Assembly (NCBI GenBank): GCA_964036045.1
Contig: OZ038378.1
Coordinates: 177,218,341 to 177,282,340, forward strand
DNA: 64,000 bases
Origin: Eutreptiella sp. 'Long Island Sound 2002'
Taxonomy: Eukaryota > Euglenozoa > Euglenophyceae > Eutreptiales > Eutreptiaceae
Reading direction: 5' to 3'
Part shown: positions 42,723-54,700 of the stretch, one piece after another
How the letters are laid out: every line of letters starts with the position of its first letter
Numbering within the stretch: position 1 is the first letter of the stretch
The notes under the pieces: generated by a model
Told to the model about the DNA's origin: nothing
Database searches by the model: none
Seen by the model: the letters and a program-made list of their open reading frames with translations, nothing else
Made by a program: the position numbers and the translations under genes

Positions 42723-43568
42723 CTATTCTTGATTCCTGCTGGCTTCCTTGCCAATGCCCTTTTTATATGGGTCGGTGATTGGGGGGGCAGAGAACACAGT
42801 TTCGATTGCCAGCTTCAGAGATTCCAATGGAATGTCAGCGCACAGAGCTGGCAATGTGTCCTTCATGAACTGGGCACCATTAGCAATCAATTCTACCCGA
42901 AATTTGGCCAGCTTGGCGACCAGTTGAGCAGCAAGACGTTGCACCACGAAGTCCGACAGAGACCCCTGCTGCAACTTGGGGGCACGGGTCGCCGAACCAA
43001 CAGATTGGTCCACCGATTGCTGCGGAGCAGCAACAGTTTGCACAGCAGCACCATGAAGATGGTCACTTTGTGCCACTGTGGACTCCTGAGGACCAACAGA
43101 TAGAAGTGCATCAATACTGCCCTGTGGTGCAGCAACAGTGTCATCAAGTGCAGCAAGAGTGTCACCAGGTGGAACAGCAGAAGACGCAACTGGTTGTTCA
43201 GGAGGCTCATGAGTAGCATTGTCCGCAGTCGCAGCATCTACAGTTGCAGGTGGTACACCATCAGCAACAGCATCGTACGTGCCAGCAGCTGGCAAACCAG
43301 CAGCAGTCGCGGCCTCAGCGAAAGCGGATGCACAAGCCGCACGGTGTCCGGGTGGCACAACATTTAATGCAGCAGCGCACGACATCCATGCACCACGACG
43401 ACGGCCCCCGGCAACACTAAGCCCAATGTCACTGGGGCTAAGTACCTTGATATTCAATTTCTTCATTTGCTTCGCCAGCTGCCCCTGGGAAATGTACTCC
43501 CCGGGGTCCTTGTGTAGGAAGGCGAGTCGCACATAAAGAACATTGTTGTGAGGATGAAAGTCTGACAT
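42723..43568 (-). CDS. hypothetical protein of the foldback-like element
   Basis: 281 codons, ATG at 43568, TAG at 42723. The N-terminal 60 residues look folded (NNVLYVRLAFLHKDPGEYIS, LAKQMKKLNIKVLSPSDIGL). The middle is long, Ala/Val/Pro/Thr-rich and low complexity. The C-terminal ~75 residues are again ordered (SDFVVQRLAAQLVAKLAKFR, LCADIPLESLKLAIETVF). No family is recognised and there is no DDE or YR motif. It starts about 50 bp inside the right inverted array and reads towards the left one. It may be cargo or an accessory protein of the element. After the TAG the same frame continues Ser/Asn-rich for some distance. Confidence 0.5.
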   Translation of the reverse strand: MSDFHPHNNVLYVRLAFLHKDPGEYISQGQLAKQMKKLNIKVLSPSDIGLSVAGGRRRGAWMSCAAALNVVPPGHRAACASAFAEAATAAGLPAAGTYDAVADGVPPATVDAATADNATHEPPEQPVASSAVPPGDTLAALDDTVAAPQGSIDALLSVGPQESTVAQSDHLHGAAVQTVAAPQQSVDQSVGSATRAPKLQQGSLSDFVVQRLAAQLVAKLAKFRVELIANGAQFMKDTLPALCADIPLESLKLAIETVFSAPPITDPYKKGIGKEASRNQE

Positions 43569-43616
43569 GTCTGTCGAAGAAAGAGTCAACAACGATCAAC
43601 AACACAAGAGATAACA

Positions 43617-43800
43617 TCCCATAATTCCCCATAATTCCCACATAATTCCCCATAATTTCCCCTAATTCCCCATACTTCCACCATAATTCCCCACAATTCG
43701 AACCATAATTCCCCATAATTCCCCATGATTCCCCCGTAATTCCCCATAATTACCCATGATTCCCCATAATTCCCCCATAATTCCCCAAAATTCCACCAAT
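43617..43800. repeat. 11-bp array (CATAATTCCCC)n, right inverted terminus
   Basis: About 16 units, the reverse complement of the left array; shorter than the left (184 versus 472 bp). Confidence 0.95.
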
Positions 43801-43924
43801 CCCAATCATCCCGCCAGCAGCTGTTCGACAAGCCCACTATAGCGTTTAGGAATTATGGGAAATTTCCCCGCCACCGCCAGACGAACTTTCCCCCCAGCGC
43901 CGCCAGCGGTTTGGCGGCCGCACA

Positions 43925-44880
43925 CCCCGGCAGGAGTTCCACTGCCCACTACCCCCACGCAGTGAGGCAGTGTATTGCAGGAGTTCCCCTGCCCACTGCC
44001 CCCAGGCAGTGAGGCAGTGCATTGCGGGAGTCCCACTGCCCCCTGCCCCCGGGCAGTGAGGCGGTCTTTTGCACAAGTTCCCTTGCCCACTGCCCCAAGG
44101 CAGTGAGGCGGTGCATTGTAGGAATGACACTGCACACGGCCCCCGGGCGGTGAGGCAATGTATTGCAGGAGTTGCACTACCTACTGCGTTTGAGCAGGGT
44201 GGTGGTGCATTGCAGCCCCATTGCCCACTGCCCCTGGGCAGTAAGGCAGTGCATTGCAGGAGTCCCACTGCCCACTGCCCCCCGGCAGTGAGACAGTGCG
44301 TTGCACAAGATGCGCTGCCCACCGCCCCCAGGCGTTGAGGCGGTGCAATGAAGGAGTTCCACTTTCCACTGCCCCAAGGCAGTGCGACGTGGGTAGCAGG
44401 AGTCCCACTGCCCACCATCCCAAGGCAGTGAGAAAGCGCGATGCACGACGAGCACTGCCCAATGCCCCGAGCAGCGAGGCAGTACAATGAGGGAGTTGCA
44501 TTGCCCACTACACCCACGCAGTGAGGCAGTGTATTGCAAGGGATCCAGTGCCCGCTGCCCCCAGGCAGTGAGTCGGTGTATTACAGAAGTCCCACTGCCC
44601 AAGGCCCCCAGGCAGTGAGGCAGTGTAACGGGAGCACAACTGCCCACTGCCCCCGGGGAGAGAGGCAGTGTTGAATAGGAGTTCCACTGCCTACTGCCTC
44701 GGGGCGGCGAGGCAGTGTATTGCGGGAGTATGCAATACCCACTGCCTCCAGGCAGTGAGGCAGAGCATTGCACGTGTTCCACTACCCACTGCCCCCAGGC
44801 AATGTGGCAGTGCGAAGCACGAGTTCCACTACCCACAGCCTCCAGGTGGCGTGGCAGTGCGCTACACTGCCAACTGCCCC
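43925..44880. repeat. 47-bp hairpin minisatellite, block 4
   Basis: About 20 units, same direction as block 3. The last units degenerate into the leader that precedes the pentamer array. Confidence 0.93.
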
Positions 44881-45335
44881 TTGCCCACAACAACATTGCA
44901 GCGGGGCACACACAGTGAAGTGCAGTGCACGGCACCAAGCAGTGCGGCACCGCACAAAAATCTGTGATGGTATAGCGCGGCACGCAGGGTGCAGTGGACC
45001 AATCAGACCCTGTGCGACTACGCACAGGCATCGGCAGAGCATTGCCGGCCAAGTGAAAGTGTGCACTGGCCTGCTGTGCAACAACACACTTACACACAGC
45101 ACAGACGCCACACACACAGCCCCGCCCGTTTACCTGTACCCGCGGGTAGACATTCCGGCCATTGCATCCTGGTAACAGCGCCTTCGGCACAGCACAGGAC
45201 AGCGAAGCACAGCACGGCACAGCACAGCACAGCACAGCGCAGCGCAACACAGCATAGCACAGCACAGCACAGCGCAGCGCGGCGCGGCACGACACGGGAC
45301 GGCACGGCACGGCAGAGCACAACACAGCAAACCGC
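44881..45335. repeat. leader sequence plus short CACAG/CACGG pentamer array, copy 1
   Basis: 44881-45120 ('gcacacacagtgaagtgcagtg', 'gtgcagtggaccaatcagac') and 45121-45190 ('cgtttacctgtacccgcggg', 'cgccttcggcacagcac') are followed by about 28 pentamers to 45335. The leader recurs before every pentamer array to the right. Confidence 0.85.
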
Positions 45336-45534
45336 AACACAGCTTATACGCCCTGACCATGAGGGCGTCATTGGCCGCGTGCACCCGGGCCGTGGGGCGG
45401 TACACGCTGGCCAGGGAGAGCAGCTTGCTCGGTAGTCTGGCATCTCCCGCCACGCCCACACGGACCCTCTCTGGGGGCCGTGGGAGCATGGCTGCTATCG
45501 TCTGACCCGGTCGGAACACTCATGGCAGACCGCG

Positions 45535-47674
45535 GTGGTCAAAGAGTGGGTCCGGCAGGGCGCCTGGGCCAAAAAGGAGTTCCGGGACTCCCAGGCCCAC
45601 TGCCTTCAGACGCACCAGGCGCTCACGGGGGGGTGCCCTGCGGTGCCTACTCCGGGGCAGTACACCCACCACCCGAAGTGCCCCCACCTCATAGCCACGC
45701 TGCAGAAAGTCGTGGACGAAGTGGCCATGCCCATGTGGATGCCGGGCCCCTACTCGGGGACAACCCCGATCATGGTGCGAGGCCCCGGAGGGCCCCGGGC
45801 GGGGGCGGTGGCGGCCCCTGCCCCCCGGGTGGAAGTGTACCCGATCCCGTATGGCAACGTTGTACAGGTGGTCATCCCCCCGACAATCTACGAGACGGTG
45901 CGGGCCCTAGGTTACCATCACCTAGGCGACCTCTACAAGGGGGACCACCTGGGCGACCTCTACACGGGGGACCACGGTGTGCTACAGGAGCGCGCCCTAA
46001 AGTAGCGGGCGCCGGCCCGCAAGGGAATCCATGCGGCCTCCAGGTTCCCCTGCTGAGGGAGCCCCCGCCGCGTTGGCAGGCAGCGCCCAAAGACCACCAC
46101 CACCATCAGTCCCTGGCCCAGCTGCAGCTCACCGGGGTCTGGGCGCCCACGTTCGTGTGACTGGCCGCCCCCCCGACAGACGCCTATTGGCAATGGGCCA
46201 AGACGTCGCGAGCCCCCCTCGTGACGGTCACCGCGGCGCTGCCGCCTCTCCCGTGGATAGCCATAGCCCCAGCGGCTGTGGCGAGTTTCAAGTACCCAGT
46301 GGAGTGTGTGGCGCACAAGTGCCCGGGGCACCCAAGCAAGGGGCCCCTCTATTACTCCCTCGATACGGTGGGCACGGTGCCGGTGGAGCTCCACCAAGCC
46401 CTACGCACCCACCTCAGGGAACACCATGGGGACCCGGCCCTCCTGGCGCCACACAACCGGGCCACCGACCCCCCAAAATGTGCTGGTCCCCAAGGCCCAG
46501 CCGGGCATGTGGTTCCATGACCTGCCGGCTTTGGCTACCCTCTGCGGAACTGTCCTGGCAGTGGACGCGGGGGCCACGCGACGAAGTATGGCGATGGCCG
46601 GAGTTGCCCGGAGCGGGCCCACAGCCTACCATGCCCGGGGGGCCTCGGGGGTGGGCACCTCGCAGGAAAGGGAGGCAATGATCCTCCTCTGATACGTCCG
46701 CGGGCTGACACAAAAGCCAGGAGTTTTCTGGTTGGTGCCGGACTCGGAAGCGGCGGTGGGAGCCCTCCGCACGTACCAAGAGGGGGGCCACTGCGGAGAT
46801 GGTATCCACCACCTCTACACAACCGTCCTGGGGGGGGCAGCGCCTCTCCCCGGAGTCCGCCATCAATCTGGTGACCACGCCGTCGCACTGGATCACGGAC
46901 CTCAACGTCCGTGTGGACGCGGCAACGCAGGAGCCGCCGGAGGTGGACTTAACGTGGCCCCTGAGGCGCCCTTACTCTTTCCTCCCCCTGGTGCCCTACC
47001 GCGACCAGTGTCAGCTCTCCCCAACGGCGCTCAGCGACTGGTTGCAGGATCGGGCCGCAATACCGGTGCAGGCCGGCTGTGAGGCCCGGTGGGGAGTAAA
47101 CTATATGCCGAGTGAAGGGCTCCCCCTAGACTGGTTCATCAAGGACCAACGGCGCCACCTCACGGCGCACCGTATGGACAACATCCCTACGATGACAGTC
47201 CTGGCCCACCGGTCCTCCCACCGGAAAACGGTGCTGGACACAACCTGCCTCCTCTGTGGGGCACAGCCGGAGATGGCGCCCCACCTTTGGGTCTGCTCGG
47301 CCCAAGCCCATGAGTGGGGGCCGGCCCGCCGGCGGCTCGCGGCGTGGCTCGACCGGAATATGGGCGACCGGGCGGCCCCGGTGCGCCACCAGCTATGGGA
47401 GCCGGCAGTGCTACAGCAGTGGGCAGCGGCCCTGCGGACCCCCTCAATGCTGCGGGCCCCCCTGGAGTGCACCGGGCCGCTAACGCTAGGCAATGAGTTC
47501 ATCCGCCAGGTCGTAGAGGAGTCCATCAGGGTCTGGTACGCTCACGCCAAGGCGCGCGCCACATTGCTGAAGGCCCGCCTGAGCCCAGGTAGCACGATGG
47601 CGTGGGCGTTGCAGGAGCAACGTCTGCACCAACAAGCGGAAAAAGAGGGGGTGCAGCGGGAGCTCTTGGTATAA
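45535..47674 (+). pseudogene. retroelement pol 3' part: RNase H plus zinc-binding C terminus, multiply frameshifted
   Basis: Plus strand, split over all three frames. 45535-46005 encodes a Pro-rich linker of unknown type (KEWVRQGAWAKKEFRDSQAH). 46160-46460 gives WIAIAPAAVASFKYPVEC and onward. RNase H begins at TVLAVDAGATRRS (first Asp), then REAMILL (Glu), a TGA at 46690-46692, and LVPDSEAAVGAL (second Asp). A G-run near 46830 shifts into the last frame (46799-47674, TAA), which holds a zinc-binding CLLCGAQPEMAPHLWVC (CX2CX8HX3C) typical of the LINE pol C terminus ('zf-RVT' type). RT is not present upstream; the 5' side ends in pentamer repeats. Most consistent with a 5'-truncated non-LTR retrotransposon. 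Confidence 0.55.
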
Positions 47675-47778
47675 CGACGGTCGCCACCGGGGTGCCAACC
47701 AAGATTTTCCTGGCCCCCCCTCTCTCCGCCAAAAATATACGTACACACACACTGCGCGCGCACAACACACACAGCCCA

Positions 47779-48045
47779 GCCCGTTTACCTTTGCCCTTGG
47801 GTAGATATCCCGGCCTCTTGCCATTTGGTAACAGTGCCTTCGGCACACCGCAGCACAGCACGGCACACCAGAGGACAACACAGCACAGCACAGCACAACA
47901 CGGCATGGCACGGCACGGCACGGCACAACACAGCACAACACAGCACAGCGCAGCACAGCACAGCACAGGACAGCACAGCAGAGCGCAGCACAACACAACA
48001 CAGCACGGCACGGCACGGTGCACCACAGCACAGCACAGCGCAGTG
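47779..48045. repeat. leader plus CACAG/CACGG pentamer array, copy 2
   Basis: Leader 47779-47852 ('ccgtttacctttgcccttgg', 'gcggcctcttgccatttggt'-like) and about 38 pentamers. The array then passes through 'gctactgccccccccaagcc' into the 47-bp array, a junction repeated exactly at 52091. Confidence 0.9.
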
Positions 48046-48059
48046 CTACTGCCCCCCCC

Positions 48060-48860
48060 AAGCCCTCCTTGGAGGAGTTCCACTGCCCACTGCCCCGAGG
48101 CAGTGAGGAAGTGTATTGCAGGAGTTGCACCGCCCACTGCCCCCAGGCAGTGAAGCGGTGCGTTGCATAAGTTCCAATACCCACAGCCCCAAGGCGGTGT
48201 GGCAGGGCAATGCAGAGGATGCATTGCCCAGTGCCTCCGGTCAGCGGGGCAGTGTATTGCAGGAGTCCCATTGGCCACTGCCCCCAGGCAGTGAGGCAGT
48301 GCGTTGCAGGTGCTGCACTGCCCACCGCCACTACGCAGTGAGGCAATTGAAGGGGTTCCACTGCCCACTGCCCCCAGGCCGTGAGGGAGTGTGTTGCAGG
48401 AGTTGCACTGCCCACTGCCCGCAGGCAGTGAGGCAGTGCGTTGCAGGAGTTGCACTGCCCAGTGCTCCCAGGCAGTGAGGCAGTGTATTGCAGGATTTGC
48501 AGTCCCCACTGCCCCCAGGAAGTGAGGCAGTGCAATGCAGGGGTCGCGCTGCCCACTGCCCCCAGGCAAAGAAGCAGTGCATTGTAACAGGAGCGGGAGC
48601 TCCACTGCCCACTGCCCCTGGGCAGTGAGGCAGTGTGTTGCAGGAGTTCCAATGCCCACTGCCCGTGGGCGGTGAGGCAGTGTATTGCAGGAGTTTGCAC
48701 TACCCACTGCCCCCAGGCAGTGAGGCAGTGCATTGCAGGAGTTGCACTACCCAACGCACCAAGGCAGTGCGGCAGTGCATAGCAGGAGTTCCACTGCCCA
48801 CAGCCTGCAGGCGGTGTGGCGGTGCGTTGCAGGAGTACCACTACCCACTGCCCTCTGCCC
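48060..48860. repeat. 47-bp hairpin minisatellite, block 5
   Basis: About 17 units, ending in 'ccactgccctctgcccaaaa', the same exit sequence as at 52655 and 59541. Confidence 0.93.
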
Positions 48861-49790
48861 AAAACTACAGTGCAGAAGGGCACACACAGTACAGTGCATT
48901 GCACAGCACCAAGCAGTGCGGCACCACGCAAAAAGCATTGATGGTGCAGCGCGGCACGCAGGTGCAGTGGGCCTATGAGACGATGTGTGACCGCGTGCAG
49001 GCGTGGGAAGAATAGTGCCGGCCAACTGCAAGTGTGCACTGGTCCCGCTATGCAACAACACACTAGCACACAACACGCACACAACACACACAGCCGTTTA
49101 CTCGCACCCGTGGGTAGACATTCCAGCCATTGCCTTCTGGTAAAAGCGCCTTCGCCACAGCACAGCGTAGCGAAGCACAGCCCAGCACAGCACAACACAG
49201 CGCAGCACAGCACAGCACAGCCCAGCTCAGCCCAGCACAGCGCAGCGCAGCACAGCACAGCGCAGCGCAGAAGAGCACGGCACACCGTAGCACGGCACAG
49301 CACACCCAACGCAGCACAGCACAAAACAGCACAGCATAGCACAACACAACACAGCACGGCACAGCACAGCACAACGCAGCACAGCACAGCACTGCACACC
49401 GCAGTTCACCACACCACAACGCAGCAGAGCACAGCACAGCGCAGCGCGGCACGGCACGGCACGGCACGGCACGGCACGGCACAAAACAACACAGCACGGC
49501 ACGCCGCAGCACAACACACCACAGCACAGCACAGCACGGCACGGCACAGCACAGCACCGCACGGCACAACGCAGCACAGCATGGCACTGCAGAGGACAGT
49601 GCAGCAGAGCACACCGCAACACAGCAGAGGACATCACATCAGAGCACGGTATAGAACAGTACAGCACCACGCAGCGTAGAACAGCACCGCGCAGCACCGC
49701 ACGGCACAGTACAGCACAGCACAGCACGGCACGGCACGGCACAGCAGAGCAGAGCACAACACAGCACAGCGCAGCACAGCACAGCCTAAG
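48861..49790. repeat. leader plus long CACAG/CACGG pentamer array, copy 3
   Basis: Leader 48861-49160 and about 125 pentamers (AGCAC, GGCAC, AACAC, GCAGC phases). The array ends in 'cagcctaagtactccccat'. Confidence 0.93.
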
Positions 49791-49791
49791 T

Positions 49792-50900
49792 ACTCCCCAT
49801 CTCTACCTACGGGCTGGGTGCCGGGTGCGAAGCCCCGGACGATAGGGCCCGGGCACTGCCAATAGGCAGTGTACTAATAGTGTCGGGTGCGTGCACGCCC
49901 CGGTGCCAAGCACCATCCCCAAGGACCCGGTGTCCCCTAGTACCAGCCGCCTCGGCCCTGGGAACGGTCAGCGACCCCCTAGTGAGGACGGCTGACCTAG
50001 CCTCCTCCTACTCTCCCCCCTACATGGCCGCCCAGACAACGGGCCCTCAGTGGAGCCCAGGCATGCGCCCCCCCCGCGCTCCTGCTTCTGCCCCCCCCCC
50101 CCCTCGCTGCCGCACCTGCGCGCACCCCAGTGCCCCCTTCCTCCAACCACAACCTGTGCCCCCGCCCCACAGGCGGCGAGGCCATCGGCACGACAACCCC
50201 CCAGCCAAAGGGGCTTTGCCAGCGCCGCGATGGCCAGGTGCGTGCGTGAAGGGCAGGGGCGAACGGCACCAGGGGAAGGCCGGACAGGGGTGAAGAGAGG
50301 GGTGCAGACAGGAAGGGGAAGGGTCTGAGCAACGGAAGGGTCGCCCCCCCCCCCCTCCTCTCCTGCTCCGTCCAACGCGCCCCCATGCGGCCCACAGTGC
50401 CCCCCGTAGCACTTCCTCCCCCGGCCGCTCCCTGCTGCCTCCCTTGCCTGATACCCCCCCCCCTTCCCTCTGCCCATGCCCCTCTCGCAGCCTCGCGGCG
50501 CCCGCGCCGCGCGCCTCCAGGGCTCCGCATATGCGGCCGGCCGCATGAACACCCGGGCCCGGAGGCGCCACCGAGGAGGCTCTAGTGCCGGTTCTTCATG
50601 GCAAGCGTCCAGGTGTGCGGGTGGAGAGGGCCACGGAGGGAACACATGAGGGATGTGGGGGGCCCCCGCCCTAGCAGTGGCACGATGCCTGGCGACTGGC
50701 CTGGGGGTTCCAGGGCAGGGGACCGTGCATGACATAGCAGCCCAGAGGGCTGCCACAACTCGCTGCCACAGAGCGACTAGAGCGATGTTCCTGAAAGGGG
50801 AGGGGACCCGCAACCCCCCGTAATGGGCAGCGTGGCCCCGCTAGTGGAGTGGTTCGAGGCCATGCCGCCCTGGCGCCAGCCAGCACCGATTCTGCCGTAC
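49792..50900. repeat. modules R2 and R3, copy 2
   Basis: R2 (49792-50100, see 36826) and R3 (50100-50900, 'atgcggcccacagtgcc', 'gcatatgcggccggccgcat'). Repeated at 53581-54700 and 60480-61600 with few differences, mostly C-run lengths. Minus-strand frames of about 275 codons persist in all copies but shift with C-run length and show no domain. R3 has the palindrome ATGCGGCCGGCCGCAT (50529-50544). Confidence 0.88.
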
Positions 50901-50904
50901 TGTG

Positions 50905-51465
50905 TGTTTGAAGGAGATTATTTATTAGACCTATGTGATGTGTATGTATCAAGTAACGTAGTAGTATAAACAATGACCCACAGTATTGGTATAATGTACG
51001 CCCCCGGCCAACAGCATGGGAGGGCCGGGGGACCGGGTCAAAGCCCCGAACCCCCCAAGGGCAGCCCCAATGGTGAGCGCACCACCAGAGGGGGCATGTC
51101 TGCGGGGTAAACTGTGTACATAATTAATAACTCAATGAATAGGCTTTACTGCCATAATTTGATGCTTAAAGGGTTAGTGGCCTCCCCCACGGCCAGTTCA
51201 GTGCGCCCCCCTAGAGCCGGACCCGACCGGCCGCGTAGAGGCGAGCCCGGTTATCCGGGTATAGCAAACCACACCGCAAGTGCTGGTAGCTACGCCTCTC
51301 CGCACCCCGCAGGCTTAAACTGCCCAAGGGGGCCCTAAATTCCGTAATGTTTGGGAGTTCAGCCCCGGCAAAATTGGGGGTTGTTCTGGTTAAGAGGACT
51401 CACGTTGAGTCCCTGCTTCTGCTACCCCGGGGTTATGACCCCCGGTAGCGCTTGCCTACTTCGAC
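50905..51465 (-). repeat. dispersed repeat R1, inverted copy 1
   Basis: Reverse complement of 18820-19375, with the same order of landmarks ('gatgtgtatgtatcaagtaa', 'ggggcatgtctgcggggtaa', 'gactcacgttgagtc', 'ccggggttatgacccccgg'). Confidence 0.8.
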
Positions 51466-51469
51466 GGCT

Positions 51470-51725
51470 TGCTGCAGGAAACTCCGGCCACCCCCTGGAC
51501 AGGACTCCCCGTCCCCCCAGGCCGGGGTGCCCGGGTTCTGAAGGGTGCAGCCTCCCCGCAGGCCCTACAAGACACTCCAACCACCCCTGGGGCAGGACTC
51601 CCCGTCCCCCCAGGCCGGTGTGCCCGGTTTCTGCAGACTGCAGCCTCCCCGCAGACCCTACAGGACACTCCGACCAGCCCCTGGGCTAGACTCCCCTTCC
51701 CCTCAGGGCAATGTGCCCGGTTCTA
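51470..51725. repeat. ~92-bp minisatellite, three units, copy 1
   Basis: 'gggcaggactccccgtcccc' followed by 'caggccgg(t/g)gtgcccgg' repeats at about 51501, 51593 and 51687. Recurs at 55258-55515 and 62160-62418. Confidence 0.88.
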
Positions 51726-51739
51726 GCAGATGGTAGCAT

Positions 51740-52090
51740 CCCCAATTGGCGACTGCCCCCAAGCAGTGAGGCGGTGCGTTACACGAGTTCCACTGCCCGC
51801 TGCCCCCGGGCAGTGCGCGGTGCATTGCCAGTTTACCTTTGCCCTTGGGTAGATATCCCGGCCTCTTGCCATTTGGTAACAGCGCCTTCGGCACACCGCA
51901 GCACAGCACAGCACAGCACACCAGAGCACAACACAGCACAGCACGGCACGGCACGGCACGGCACGGCACGGCACAACACAGCACAGCACAGCACAGCGCG
52001 GCACAACACAGCACATGACAGCACAACAGAGCGCAGCACAACACAACACAGCAGGGCACGGCACGGTACACCACAGCACAGCACAGCGCA
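51740..52090. repeat. two 47-bp units, leader fragment and pentamer array, copy 4
   Basis: Two hairpin units (51745-51830), then the second half of the leader (from 'gtttacctttgcccttggg', 51829) and about 39 pentamers to 52090. The unit junction to the 47-bp array at 52091 equals that at 48047. Confidence 0.88.
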
Positions 52091-52119
52091 GCGCTACTGC
52101 CCCCCCCAAGCCCTCCTTG

Positions 52120-52655
52120 GAGGAGTTCCACTGCCCACTGCCCCGAGGCAGTGAGGCAGTGTATTGCAGGAGTTGCACCGCCCACTGCCCCCAGGCAGTG
52201 AAGCGGTGCGTTGCATAAGTTCCAATATCCACAGCCCCAAGGTGGTGTGGCAGGGCAATGCGGAAGATGCATTGCCCAGTGCCCCCGGTCAACGGGGCAG
52301 TGTATTGCAGGAGTTCCACTGCCAACTGCCCCCAGGCAGTGAGGCAGTGCGTTGCAAGAGTCCCATTGGCCACTGCCCCCAGGCAGTGAGGCAGTGCGTT
52401 GCAGGTGCTGCACTGCCCACCGCCACTACGCGGTGAGGCAATTGAAGGAGTTGCACTGCCCACTGCCCGCAGGCAGTGAGGCAGTGCGTTGCAGGAGTTG
52501 CACTACCCAACGCACCAAGGCAGAGAGGCAGCGTATTGCAGGAGTTCCACTGCCCACAGCCCCCAGGCAGTGCGGCAGTGCATAGCAGGAGTTCCACTGC
52601 CCACAGCCTGCAGGCGGTGTGGCGGTGCGTTGCAGGAGTACCACTACCCACTGCC
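52120..52655. repeat. 47-bp hairpin minisatellite, block 6
   Basis: About 11 units; 52120-52260 duplicates 48065-48210, and the end duplicates 59285-59540. Confidence 0.92.
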
Positions 52656-53575
52656 CTCTGCCCAAAACTACAGTGCAGAAGGGCACACACAGTACAGTGC
52701 ATTGCACAGCACCAAGCAGTGCGGCACCACACAAAAAGCATTGATGGTGCAGCGCGGCACGCACGGTGCAGTGGGCCTATGAGACGATGTGTGACTGCGT
52801 GCAGGCGTGGGAAGAACAATGCCAGCCAAGTGCAAGTGTGCACTGGTCCGGCTATGCAACAACACACTAGCACACAACACGCACACAACACACACAGCCG
52901 TTTACCTGCACCCGTGGGTAGACATCCCAGCCATTGCCTTCTGGTAAAAGCGCCTTCGCCACAGCACAGCGCAGCGAAGCACAGCCCAGCACAGCACAAC
53001 ACAGCGCAGCACAGCACAGCACAGCACAGCACAGCCCAGCTCAGCCCAGCACAGCGCAGCACAGCACAGCACAGCGCAGCGCAGAAGAGCACAGCACACC
53101 GTAGCACGGCACAGCACACCCAACGCAGCACAGCACAAAACAGCACAGCATAACACAACACAACACAGCACGGCACAGCACAGCACAACGCAGCACATCA
53201 CAGCACTGCACACCGTAGTTCACCACACCACAACGTAGCAGAGCACAGCACAGCGCAGCGCGGCACGGCACGGCACAACACAGCACAGCACAGCACACCG
53301 CAGCACAACACACCACACCACAACACAGCACGGCACGGCACAGCACAGCACCGCACAGCACAGCGCAGCACAGCATGGCACTGCACAGGACAGTGCAGCA
53401 AAGCACACCGCAGCACAGCAGAGGACAGCACATCAGAGCACGGTACAGCACAGCACAGCACCACGCAGCGTAGAACAGCACCGCGCAGCACCGCACGGCA
53501 CAGTACAGCACAGCACAGCACAACACGGCACAGCAGAGCACAGCACAGCACAGCGCAGCGCAGCACAGCACAGCC
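52656..53575. repeat. leader plus long pentamer array, copy 5
   Basis: Leader 52656-52962, then about 122 pentamers. Nearly identical to 48861-49790 and 59545-60475. Confidence 0.93.
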
Positions 53576-53580
53576 TAAAA

Positions 53581-54700
53581 ACTCCCCATCTCTACCTACG
53601 GGCTGGGTGCCGGGTGCAAAGCCCCGGACGATAGGGCCCGGGCACTGCCAATAGGCAGTGTACTAATAGTGTCGGGTGCGTGCACGCCCCGGTGCCAAGC
53701 ACCATCCCCAGGGACCCGATGTCCCTAGTACCAGCCGCCTCGGCCCTGGGAACGGTCAGCGACCCCTAGTGAGGACGGCTGACCTAGCCTCCCCCTACTC
53801 TCCCCCCTACATGGCCGCCCAGACAACGGGCCCTCAGTGGAGCCCAGGCATGCGCCCCCCCCGCGCTCCTGCTTCTGCCCCCCCCCCCCCCCGCTGCCGC
53901 ACCTGCGCGCACCCCAGTGCCCCCTTCCTCCAACCACAACCTCCGCCCCCGCCCCACAGGCGGCGAGGCCATCGGCACCACAACCCCCCAGCCAAAGGGG
54001 CTTTGCCAGCGCCGCCGTGGCCAGGTGCGTGCGTGAAGGGCAGGGGCGAACGGCACCAGGGGAAGGCCGGACAGGGGTGAAGAGAGGGGTGCAGACAGGA
54101 AGGGGAAGGGTCTGAGCAACGGAAGGGTCGCCCCCCCCCTCCTCTCCTGCTCCGTCCAACGCGCCCCCATGCGGCCCACAGTGCCCCCCGTAGCACTTCC
54201 TCCCCCGGCCGCTCCCTGCTGCCTCCCTTGCCTGATACCCCCCCCGCCCCCTTCCCTCTGCCCATGCCCCTCTCGCAGCCTCGCGGCGCCCGCGCCGCGC
54301 GCCTCCAGGGCTCCGCATATGCGGCCGGCCGCATGAACACCCGGGCCCGGAGGCGCCACCGAGGAGGCTCTAGTGCCGGTTCTTCATGGCAAGCGTCCAG
54401 GTGTGCGGGTGGAGAGGGCCACGGAGGGAACACATGAGGGATGTGGGGGGCCCCCGCCCTAGCAGTGGCACGATGCCTGGCGACTGGCCTGGGGGTTCCA
54501 GGGCAGGGGACCGTGCATGACATAGCAGCCCAGAGGGCTGCCACAACTCGCTGCCACAGAGCGACTAGAGCGATGTTCCTGAAAGGGGAGGGGACCCCGC
54601 AACCCCCCGTAATGGGCAACGTGGCCCCGCTGGTGGAGCGGTTCGAGGCCATGCCGCCCTGGCGCCGGCCAGCACCGATTCTGCCGTACTGTGTGTTTGA
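53581..54700. repeat. modules R2 and R3, copy 3
   Basis: See 49792-50900. Differs mainly in C-run lengths at 53879-53893 and 54132-54139. Confidence 0.9.

Larger units (their letters stand above)
42100..43860. mobile_element. foldback-like element with 11-bp-repeat inverted termini and an internal ORF
   Basis: A GGGGAATTATG array at 42133-42604 and its inverse (CATAATTCCCC) at 43617-43800 enclose about 1 kb with one 281-codon ORF. Both outer sides are 47-bp arrays in the same direction, as if the unit had been inserted into one array. Inverted termini made of a short tandem repeat fit foldback (FB/TU-type) elements. Exact ends and any target duplication could not be read. Confidence 0.6.

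Noticed and set aside
37321-44880. CRISPR-like reading of the 47-bp array (hairpin repeat plus 14-nt spacer)
   Set aside because: The linker is conserved rather than variable, there are no cas genes, and the DNA is eukaryotic.
47486-49399. 637-codon and other long Cys/Ala/Val/Leu-rich frames on the minus strand (also at 52289-53213 and 59391-60470)
   Set aside because: They run through CACAG pentamers and 47-bp units on the strand opposite to the retroelement relic; composition is purely periodic and several frames are open together.
49968-50813. 281-codon minus-strand frame kept in all R2/R3 copies (also 53834-54652 and 60733-61554)
   Set aside because: Arg/Gly/Ala-rich, no domain, and the frame shifts with C-run length between copies, so conservation is explained by recent duplication.
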